Positions 28,526-35,689 of a DNA stretch of 64,000 bases are shown in pieces; position 1 is the first letter of the stretch, and every line of letters starts with the position of its first letter. The notes under the pieces are model-generated. The model was given only the letters and a program-made list of their open reading frames with translations, was not told the origin of the DNA and ran no database searches. The position numbers and the translations under genes were made by a program. Source of the DNA: Nitrospira sp. (lineage in GTDB: Bacteria > Nitrospirota > Nitrospiria > Nitrospirales > Nitrospiraceae); NCBI GenBank assembly GCA_018242765.1, contig JAFEBH010000027.1, forward strand, positions 62,001-126,000, given 5' to 3'.

Positions 28526-28711
28526 TCAGCAGGACAACCGGTTGGTGAAGGTAGAGGATATGAGTGCGTGTTTCGTGAGGTATCTGGTAATCCCGACTTT
28601 GAGTCCATGATGATGGGCAAGATCGACAAACATGTCCACGGCGGTAGGAGAGAGCTCTCGCAAGCCTGCGATAATCCATAAAAAGATGTGGGCATCGAGA
28701 AAACACCTCAT
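28526..28711 (-). pseudogene. Remnant of a VapC-like PIN toxin gene
   Basis: 61 codons opening MRCFLDAHIFLWIIAG, which matches the start of VapC PIN toxins (LDTHIFLWW type, with the first catalytic Asp). A possible LSPTA segment follows, but the remaining catalytic acidic residues and the usual 125-130 residue length are absent. The start overlaps the antitoxin stop by 4 nt (ATGA), the standard arrangement. Most likely an internally deleted, inactive toxin gene. Confidence 0.6.
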
Positions 28712-28952
28712 GCTTGCCCACCCTGGAACACGTCAAGCAGTTCATCCGGACGTGGTTCAAAAAATGATGCAGGAACGGAGATCGTCCGCTCGGCCAAACT
28801 AATGGGGCGGGGACCTGTCGGAGCTTCAGATAACGAAGAGGTCTGCGCCACAGGCGGATTGCACTTGCACAGCACGATTCGCTCTCCGGCTTTCAGCTTT
28901 GTCAGATACTTGGGAAGAGGGTTCTCGCCCCATGAATGTTCAGATTCATCAT
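28708..28952 (-). pseudogene. Frameshifted Phd/VapB-type antitoxin gene
   Basis: The ATG ATG at 28952 gives MMNLNIHGARTLF, an antitoxin-type N-terminus, and then runs into TGA after 16 codons. A shift of one frame at about 28910 restores a good antitoxin sequence: KYLTKLKAGERIVLC, then PVA, LAERTISVPASFFE and DELLDVFQGGQA, ending exactly at the ATGA overlap with the toxin remnant. The family, the overlap and the order support a decayed toxin-antitoxin pair. A sequencing error at the frameshift is possible for this gene alone, but not for the shortened toxin. Confidence 0.7.
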
Positions 28953-29075
28953 GGTTGTATGAGTAAACCGATTTATACGTTCGGTCAAGGGACTCGGACG
29001 TACATGGAATGAATCGAGGCGACGAAGGTTGAGCCTACTTGGAGGAAGCGGATCTTGTACAGTATCCCAGCCAGC

Positions 29076-29126
29076 GATTTCAGATTTCACGTTTCAGGTT
29101 GTCCGACAACTTGAAAGATGAAACGC
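29076..29126. repeat. TTTCAGG-family repeat, copy G
   Basis: Cleanest copy: GATTTCAG, ATTTCACG, TTTCAGG, GTTGTCCGACAAC, TTGAAAG, TGAAACGC. It lies 24 nt beyond the stop of the MCP gene at 29151, and brackets the toxin-antitoxin remnant together with copy F. Confidence 0.75.
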
Positions 29127-29150
29127 TTAAGCACCCCTGCTTCCAAACCG

Positions 29151-31796
29151 TTAGAACTCCTCAAACTCATCGCCCGTGCTGTGTCGATCCTTGCCGTTGG
29201 GGGAGCCGACCCCTATGGGATCATGGGTTCTCGTCGTTTTCCGAGGAGTCACCGATCGGACCGACGAGGCAACAGGCGCGGATCTGCTGGCGGACGCGGG
29301 TCCGCTCATCACCAGCCCCCCCGCTGCGCCCTGGACCTTGAAGGCCTCCACCTGGCGCATGAGTTCCTTGGCCTGGCCTTTCATGGACTGGGCGGCACTG
29401 GTGGTCTCTTCAACGAGGGCGGCGTTCTGCTGCGTGGACTCATCCATCGCCAAGATCGCCTTGTTCACCTGATCGATCCCGCTCGCCTGCTCCTGCGACG
29501 CCGCCGTGATCTCCTCGATGATATCCGTCACCCGCTTCACCGAATGCACGATCTCCTCCAGCGTCTTCCCCGACTGATCCACCAGCTCGCTCCCATCCGT
29601 CACCCGCTGGATCGATTCGTTGATCAATCCCTTGATCTCCTTCGCCGCCGTCGCCGACCGCTGCGCCAGGTTTCGCACTTCCGCCGCCACCACCGCGAAG
29701 CCCCGCCCATGCTCCCCGGCTCGGGCGGCTTCCACCGCCGCATTCAACGCCAACAGATTCGTCTGGAACGCGATCTCGTCGATTACCGTGATGATGTCGG
29801 CGATCTTCTTGCTGCTCTTGTTGATCTCGCCCATCGCCTCGACGGCTTTCTTCGTGACGACGCCACCCTTGTCCGCCGTGTCGCGGGCCGTGATCGCCAG
29901 CTGATTGGCTTGCTTGGCGTTGTCGGCGTTCTGCTTCACCGTGCTTGTCATCTCTTCCATCGAGGCACTCGTCTCTTCCAACGATCCCGCCTGCTCGCTC
30001 GTCCGCTGCGACAGGTCTTCGCTCCCTTTGGTGATCTCCTCCGCTCCCGTCGTCACCGACTCCACCGCCTCCCGCACGGTCGTGATGGTTTGAGTCAGGT
30101 TCTGGACGACGGCATTGATGCTCACCTTGATCTTGGCGAGCTCGCCCTGGTAGGTGCCCGTCATCGGTTGCGTCAGATCGTTCGCCGCCAGTTTTCCCAG
30201 CACCGCCTGGGACTCCGTCACCAACTGCTCCATCTCCACCTGCGCCGTTTTCTGCGCGGTGATATCGGTCGCGTATTTCACAACCTTGTAGACCTTGCCG
30301 TGCTCATCCAGGATCGGATTATAAGAAGCTTGCAGCCACAGTTCCTGGCCGTCTTTGCGCAGTCGAGGATACACGGCCATGTCAAACTCGCCGCGATTGA
30401 GTTTCGTCCAGAGGGCTTGGTACTCGGCGCTCTGCGCATAGGCGGGACTGCAGAACATGCGGTGGTGTCGGCCGGTGATCTCATCGAGGCGATACCCTGT
30501 GGCCCGCAAGAAGTTCTCGTTGGCCGTGATCACCGTCCCGTCTGGCCGAAACTCGACGACCGCTTGGGCACGGGCCGCCGCCTTGATCGTGCCCTCGAAT
30601 TCCACCGCCTTGCGTTGTTGCTCGGTGATGTCCATCGCATACTTCACCACCTTGTAAACCTTGCCGTGCCTATCCAGGATCGGGTTGTACGTGGCCTGGA
30701 TCCAGATGTCCTGGCCGTCTTTACGCAGCCGAGGGTACACACCCGCGTCGAATTCACCGCGGTTCAACTTCGCCCAGAAGGCCTGGTACTCGGCGCTCTG
30801 CGCATAGGTGGGACTGCAGAACATGCGGTGGTGTCGGCCGGTGATCTCATCGAGGCGATACCCCAGGGTCTGCAGAAAATTCTCGTTCGCCGTGAGGACG
30901 GTCCCGTCGAGCTGAAACTCGATGACCGCCTGGGATTTCCCGATGGCATCGGTAATCCCTTTGACTTCCGCCACTTTGGAGGCAATCTCCTGTTCCTGAT
31001 TTTTCACCGTCTCTTCCAACTGCGCGCCCATCGCGTTGAATGCCTGCGCCAATTGCCCAATCTCCTCCTCCGTCCCCACCGTCGCCCGGTACGCCAAGTT
31101 CCCGCTCCGCAATTGCTTCGTGGCTTCCAACAGGTTCTCCAACCCCGTCACCACAAACTTCGTCACCGCCCAACTGCCGAGCAGTCCGATCGCGAGTGCG
31201 CCCACAATGACGACGATCATGACCATGGCCAGCATCCAGGCCATGTTTTTGCTCGATTCATGGTTTTCTTGCGCTTGGGATTCGTTCTCCTTCACCAATT
31301 CCGCGACGGCACCGAGCATGGCCGAAAGTTTCTCAGCCAGTTCTTTGTTCTGGATTTCAGACGCGGCGTCTTTGCTGAAGTCGGCGCTTTTTTTGAGTGC
31401 GGCCGTGCGGACTTCTTTGTATCCGGCCCAGGCATCGTGGAACCGTCCAAACATCTTCCGTTCCCCGTCGTTCATGATGATCGGGGCATAGTCCACTTCG
31501 AACTTGTCGATCTCTTCGTCCAGTTTCTTGATCTCATCCGCCCATTTCTTCATCGTAGCCGAGTCGGTGGCCAGGATGTGCCAGGCAATGAGGGCGCTCA
31601 TCCGTTGGGAACGCCCTTGCAGTTCTCCGAGTTGTTTGAGCGGCACCACATTGATCTTGAAGATCGATTCCACGCGCTGGCTCAATTGCATCACCGCGAC
31701 GATGGATAGGACGCCCACGACCACCAAGAGAAGTTGGATGGCGCCGAAGCTGAGCAGCAGTTTTAATTTGGTATTGAGATTATTGAATGCGTGCAT
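29151..31796 (-). CDS. Methyl-accepting chemotaxis protein with duplicated PAS domain (MCP2)
   Basis: 881-residue membrane receptor. TM1 is near 10-32, a helical periplasmic sensor follows, TM2 is near 182-206, then HAMP. Two PAS domains (about 285-400 and 405-520) are near copies of each other: both carry NENFL, GYRLDEITGRHHRMFCSP, then LNRGEFD and YNPILD. They are offset by exactly 360 nt. The MA domain follows, with the QTNLLALNAA tip near 675 and methylation segment EETSASMEEM. The chain ends DEFEEF. The ATG at 31796 is preferred over a TTG 18 nt upstream. A sigma-28-type promoter lies about 100 nt upstream. Confidence 0.94.
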   Translation of the reverse strand: MHAFNNLNTKLKLLLSFGAIQLLLVVVGVLSIVAVMQLSQRVESIFKINVVPLKQLGELQGRSQRMSALIAWHILATDSATMKKWADEIKKLDEEIDKFEVDYAPIIMNDGERKMFGRFHDAWAGYKEVRTAALKKSADFSKDAASEIQNKELAEKLSAMLGAVAELVKENESQAQENHESSKNMAWMLAMVMIVVIVGALAIGLLGSWAVTKFVVTGLENLLEATKQLRSGNLAYRATVGTEEEIGQLAQAFNAMGAQLEETVKNQEQEIASKVAEVKGITDAIGKSQAVIEFQLDGTVLTANENFLQTLGYRLDEITGRHHRMFCSPTYAQSAEYQAFWAKLNRGEFDAGVYPRLRKDGQDIWIQATYNPILDRHGKVYKVVKYAMDITEQQRKAVEFEGTIKAAARAQAVVEFRPDGTVITANENFLRATGYRLDEITGRHHRMFCSPAYAQSAEYQALWTKLNRGEFDMAVYPRLRKDGQELWLQASYNPILDEHGKVYKVVKYATDITAQKTAQVEMEQLVTESQAVLGKLAANDLTQPMTGTYQGELAKIKVSINAVVQNLTQTITTVREAVESVTTGAEEITKGSEDLSQRTSEQAGSLEETSASMEEMTSTVKQNADNAKQANQLAITARDTADKGGVVTKKAVEAMGEINKSSKKIADIITVIDEIAFQTNLLALNAAVEAARAGEHGRGFAVVAAEVRNLAQRSATAAKEIKGLINESIQRVTDGSELVDQSGKTLEEIVHSVKRVTDIIEEITAASQEQASGIDQVNKAILAMDESTQQNAALVEETTSAAQSMKGQAKELMRQVEAFKVQGAAGGLVMSGPASASRSAPVASSVRSVTPRKTTRTHDPIGVGSPNGKDRHSTGDEFEEF

Positions 31797-31894
31797 AGTC
31801 GACCCCCCGACCAAGTCAAGACTCGTCGAACCTAGATTCCACCTGTAATTGGTTTCCCTGGAAATTTATGGATGCGCTGTTTTCCTCAGAACCC

Positions 31895-31921
31895 TTATCG
31901 GTGATCATCCAGGAATCTTTA
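31895..31921 (-). promoter_or_regulatory. Sigma-28 type promoter for MCP2
   Basis: Minus strand TAAAGATT, 11 nt, ACCGATAA: nearly the full sigma-28 consensus at the preferred spacing, and the best match in the window. No copy of the structured RNA core follows it. Confidence 0.85.
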
Positions 31922-32003
31922 CGGCTTGACCGTCTGGTCGGATGGTGTCCTCACGACAGCGTCGATTCACAAATGAGATGGTATATCACCCCCCATGATC
32001 GTG

Positions 32004-32078
32004 CTTCGACGAGCTCAGCACGAACGAAGAACCATCATGTTTTCATGAGCTTATGCGTTCGCCTTGAGCCGGTCGAAG
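32004..32078. repeat. Intergenic inverted repeat, CTTCGAC...CGAACG type
   Basis: Left arm 32004-32026 (CTTCGACGAGCTCAGCACG then AACG) and right arm 32056-32078 pair as an imperfect inverted repeat of 23 nt, 17-18 positions matching, with a 29-nt spacer. Similar palindromes are common as extragenic repeats in many bacteria (from general knowledge). It lies 27 nt beyond the stop of the MCP3 gene's neighbour region, between MCP3 and the MCP2 promoter, and may help terminate MCP3 transcription. Confidence 0.65.
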
Positions 32079-32105
32079 GGTGAACGGATGGTTTTGAAAT
32101 GATTC

Positions 32106-34505
32106 CTAGAATTCTTCGAATTCCTCGCCCATGACTCGGCGGTCCTTGTCGTCGCGTGCCCGCTTGGCTTCGGACAGGCCGGTCGCAACCTTGGTCTTTA
32201 ACGCCTTCTTTCCTACCGCCATCGGAACGTGCCCCCGGCTCTTCCCGATTGTCGGAACGGACGTGCGCATTCGAACCGACGGCTCGCTCGTCTCCCCGTA
32301 GGCGTCATGAACGGTGTGCGCCACAAACTGCCTCAGATGATCGACCGGCGGCATTGCGGCTTTCTCCGCTTCCGTCGCCTGAATATTGAACTTCAGCACT
32401 CGCTGATGGAGGGCTCGCGCTTGGGTTTGGAGCGATTGGCTGGCGCTGGTGGTTTCCTCCACGAGCGCGGCGTTCTGCTGCGTGGTGTCATCCATCGACA
32501 TGATCGCTTTGTTCACCTGGTCGATCCCGCTCGCCTGTTCCTGCGACGCCGCGCTGATCTCCGCGATGATGTCCGTGACTCGCTTCACCGCGATCATGAT
32601 TTCCTCCAGCGTCTTCCCCGACTGATCCACCAGCGTGCTCCCCTCCGTCACCCGCTGGATCGATTCAGTGATCAGTCCTTTGATCTCCTTCGCCGCCGTC
32701 GCCGACCGCTGCGCCAGGTTCCGCACCTCCGCCGCCACCACGGCAAATCCACGCCCATGCTCCCCGGCCCGCGCCGCTTCCACAGCGGCGTTCAAGGCCA
32801 GCAGATTCGTCTGGAACGCGATCTCGTCAATCACGGTGATGATGTCGACGATCTTCTTGCTGCTCTTGTTGATCTCGCCCATCGCCTCCACCGCCCGCTT
32901 GGTCACGTCGCCTCCCTGGTCCGCCGTCTCGCGCGCCGCCGCCGCCAGCTGATTGGCCTGCTTCGCGTTGTCGGCGTTCTGTTTCACCGTGCTCGTCATC
33001 TCTTCCATCGAGGCCGACGTTTCCTCGAGCGCGGAGGCTTGTTCGCTGGTGCGCCGGGAGAGATCTTCATTTCCTTTTGTAATATGTTCGGAGCCTAACG
33101 ACACGCTTTCAGCCGCTTCCCGGACCGCCCACAGAGTCTGCGACATGTTGCGGACCACGGAATTGATGCTGCTCTTTATCCGTTCAAATTCGCCCTGATA
33201 GGCGCCGGTCATTTGCTGCGTCAGATCGTTGGCGGCCAAGGCCGCCAGCACCTGCTGCGCCTCATGGAGCGGCGTCACCACCGAATCGAGCAGACGATTG
33301 ACGCCTTCCGTAAATTCCTTCGACGCACCGATGAATTCCTCGGATGCGATCCGTTCCGACAATTGCCCCACTGACGCCGCCTCAATCAACTTTTCGACTC
33401 TATTCTGAGCCCGTTTTTGGTCCGAGATATCGGTTGCCAATTCCACCACCTTGAACGTTCGCCCCATCTCGTCCTTGACCGGATTGCAGGAGGCTTGGAC
33501 TCATACCTCCTTGCCGTCCTTGCCCAGCCGCCGATAGACGCCCGTATCGAACTCGCCGCGATTCAACTTCTGCCACAAGGCGGTGTATCCGTCGCTGTTC
33601 GTGTAGGCCGGATCGCAAAACATACGATGATGTCGGCCTTTGATCTCATCGAGCCGGTATCCCATGGTCTTCAGAAAATTCTCGTTCGCCGTCAGAACCG
33701 CTCCTTCCAGCGTGAACTCGACGCAGATGTACGATTTATCGATCGCATCCACGATCCCCTTCATGTTATGACGCTGGATCTCTTGCTCGGTGAGGTCGTA
33801 ACGCACCCCCAGATATTTGCGAGGCTTGCCGTTCTTGCCGAGAATCGGCTTGATCACCGCATCCACATAGTACGGCGATCCGTCCTTCGCTCGATTTTTG
33901 ATGACACCGCGGAAAATCTGCCCCCGCCCGATCGTCTGCCACATGGCCTTGAACACGTCTTTGGGCATATCGGGATGCCTGGTGATGCTGTGCGGGCTAC
34001 CTATCAATTCTTGTTTCGAGTATTTGGAGATATCGATGTACTTGTCGTTGACGGTGAGGATATCGCCTTTGAGATTGGCTTCCGACACAATGCTGGTCGT
34101 ATTCATGATATCGACGCGGGCGTTGAGTTCATCCCGGAGATCCTCAAGCTCAAGTTGTTGCTGGGTCACGTCAATGGCGAACTCAATGATCTTGACCGGT
34201 TTGCCGAGGACGCTGATCACGGAGGCGCCCATGGCTTGCACCCAGACTTCCTTGCCGCCCTTCCCCACCCACTTATAGATGCAGGAGCCGGACTCTCCGC
34301 GCTTCACCTTGTCCCAATACGCTTGGAACGCCGGCTGCTCCATCTGTGCCGGATCGCTGAACACTCGCCGATGTTTACCCTTGATCTCGTTGAGCGTACA
34401 GCCGAGCAGGGTCAGGAAATAGTCATTGGCGACAATGAAAGTCCCGTCGAGATCGCATTCGCAAACGGCTTGAACCCTATTGAGAGCTTTGCACCACTCA
34501 TTCAT
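32106..34505 (-). pseudogene. Soluble PAS-rich chemoreceptor gene broken by in-frame TGA (MCP3)
   Basis: One continuous frame of 799 codons interrupted by TGA at 33501-33503 (codon 335). The ATG at 34505 has GAGGTG upstream. There is no transmembrane segment: PAS1 at 1-115, an Aer-type PAS at about 125-240 (HSITRHPDMP, MWQTIGRGQI, GVIKNRAKDG), PAS3 at 245-365 containing the stop, and an MA domain at about 440-720; the end is GEEFEEF. At the stop, relatives in this window read KEVW(V/L)QA; here it is KEV-stop-VQA, so Trp TGG became TGA. Everything downstream remains open and well conserved, so the lesion is recent or a sequencing error. A GTG/ATG restart near 33467 could give a 453-residue signalling fragment. 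Confidence 0.85.
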
Positions 34506-34677
34506 GTGACACCTCATGTTTAGTCGCTCTTTCTCGGCCATCTCCCCCAAACACATCGGGAGCATTCCCGTGTTCAAAAGCGGCGCTCAATTGGAACTCC
34601 GTCCTCAAATTACAACACCCATTCACGCGGCGCCTCTATTGTTCAGCGTGGTCGCAGTCACGTCGAAGCTCGCCAAT

Positions 34678-34802
34678 AAAAAAAGCGCGTTCATGAGACC
34701 CCTGTGTTGAGTTCTCATGAATGCGCCTACAACTGACAGGTCTTTCTCCTGCCCGCCCAGGCTGTCGAGCCTGTGTGCTCGACAGATATTCAACCGTTTG
34801 CT
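34678..34802 (-). ncRNA. Sigma-28-driven structured RNA 2 (unidentified family)
   Basis: Predicted transcript of about 125 nt ending at a T7 run. 5' to 3': a perfect 9-bp hairpin CTGTCGAGC/GCTCGACAG; the 38-nt core at 34725-34762 (outer GCCT/AGGC, inner GCAGG-AGAAAGA-CCTGT, then CAGTTG); and a terminator stem with TTCATGAGA/TCTCATGAA and GCGC/GCGC. It has the same promoter type, length, order of stems and terminator placement as the RNA at 21085-21210, although the sequences outside the core differ. It ends about 170 nt before the MCP3 ATG, so it is either a separate small RNA or a leader that stops transcription before MCP3. Confidence 0.7.
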
Positions 34803-34808
34803 CTACAG

Positions 34809-34835
34809 CTATCGGCTTAGGATGGAAAATCTTGA
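34809..34835 (-). promoter_or_regulatory. Sigma-28 type promoter for structured RNA 2/MCP3
   Basis: Minus strand TCAAGATT, 11 nt, GCCGATAG. It agrees with the other sigma-28-type sites in the window, including the 11-nt spacer. Confidence 0.75.
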
Positions 34836-34897
34836 GCGCCGATCACCATTGAATCTTCGAGAAGTGAAAACATGACCACGAGGAGAACGCGTGGACG

Positions 34898-35004
34898 ATC
34901 AACGGCCTGCCCATCTCACCCTTGAGAAGAAAGATCTCGTTGGCGGTGAGTACTGCCCCATCAAGGTCGAACTCGATGATCGCGTGCGCTCAATTCATCG
35001 CGTC
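34898..35004 (-). pseudogene. Debris of a chemoreceptor PAS domain
   Basis: The minus strand in one frame reads DAMN-stop-AHAIIEFDLDGAVLTANEIFL, then LKGEMGRPLIV. The first part matches the PAS openings of MCP3 and MCP4 (DAI..SY..VEF.L.G.VLTANENFL) and the second their VKDEMGR segment. A stop at 34990-34992 and a deletion between the two segments show it is non-functional. It is a relic of a former receptor gene or of a recombination between receptor genes. Confidence 0.7.
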
Positions 35005-35104
35005 AGACAAGATGGCAAGGTCTTACGTATTCGATGTATCCAACTCGAGGATCATGATGCGTTCAGCTCAGAGGCTCCCAGTCCCGCTCCCCTCTCTCAT
35101 CCGG

Positions 35105-35623
35105 CTAGGCGGCTTGCGTCGTAGCACCGGACTCCTGCATTTCGCGGTCGGTCAGCAGGCGATCCATATCCAACAACGACACCAGCTTGTCGCCGGATTT
35201 GCCGATTCCGTTCAGAAAACTGACATCTACCTTTTGCCCGAATTCCGGCGGCGACTGGATATCCTTCGTTGCAATGTTCAAGACGTCCGACACCGCATCC
35301 ACGACTAACCCCATGACTTTGTCCTGCACGACCACCACCACGATGACGGTGAACATCGTGTAGTCGATCATCGGCATACCGAACTTCGTCCGCAGTTCGA
35401 TGATCGGCACGATCGTGCCGCGCAAGTTGAGCACCCCTTTGATATGTGACGGGGTATTCGGAATCTTGGTGACGGTGGTGTAGCCCTTGATCTCCTGCAC
35501 CCGGAGAATATCGACTCCATACAGTTCGTCGCCGAGACTAAAGGTGAGGAATTGACTGCCGTCGGTCGCCAGTCCGATTTGCTGCGTCTCGCTCGTGATG
35601 CCAGATGTCCCATCTGCCGACAT
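35105..35623 (-). CDS. cheW: CheW, chemotaxis coupling protein
   Basis: Scaffold protein that joins receptors to CheA. A single CheW domain of 172 residues with typical segments: FTFSLGDELYGVDILRVQEI-like opening, IKGVLNLRGTIVPIIELR and GLVVDAVSDVL. The ATG at 35623 has a perfect AAGGAGG 6 nt upstream; the frame continues 36 nt without support. It lies 66 nt downstream of the MCP4 gene and ends the cheA-MCP4-cheW series. Confidence 0.96.
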   Translation of the reverse strand: MSADGTSGITSETQQIGLATDGSQFLTFSLGDELYGVDILRVQEIKGYTTVTKIPNTPSHIKGVLNLRGTIVPIIELRTKFGMPMIDYTMFTVIVVVVVQDKVMGLVVDAVSDVLNIATKDIQSPPEFGQKVDVSFLNGIGKSGDKLVSLLDMDRLLTDREMQESGATTQAA

Positions 35624-35689
35624 GATGTCCTCCTTGGTTTCGGCCGCGCACGCCCACATCGCTCGGCAATGCTCGGCGTTCCCCCACCG

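Noticed and set aside
29118..31709. Plus-strand open frame of about 860 codons
   Set aside because: It mirrors the MCP2 gene on the opposite strand. The reverse frame stays open because of the codon use of the receptor; its translation is Arg/His/Leu-rich and matches no family.
31868..32083. Small plus-strand gene between MCP2 and MCP3
   Set aside because: Its translation comes from the inverted repeat at 32004-32078 and the sigma-28 promoter region; no ribosome-binding site.
33467..33503. Selenocysteine or Trp recoding at the TGA in MCP3
   Set aside because: No sign of a recoding element was seen and TGA is used as a normal stop elsewhere (for example gspE, gspL and gspJ), so a nonsense change or sequencing error is simpler.
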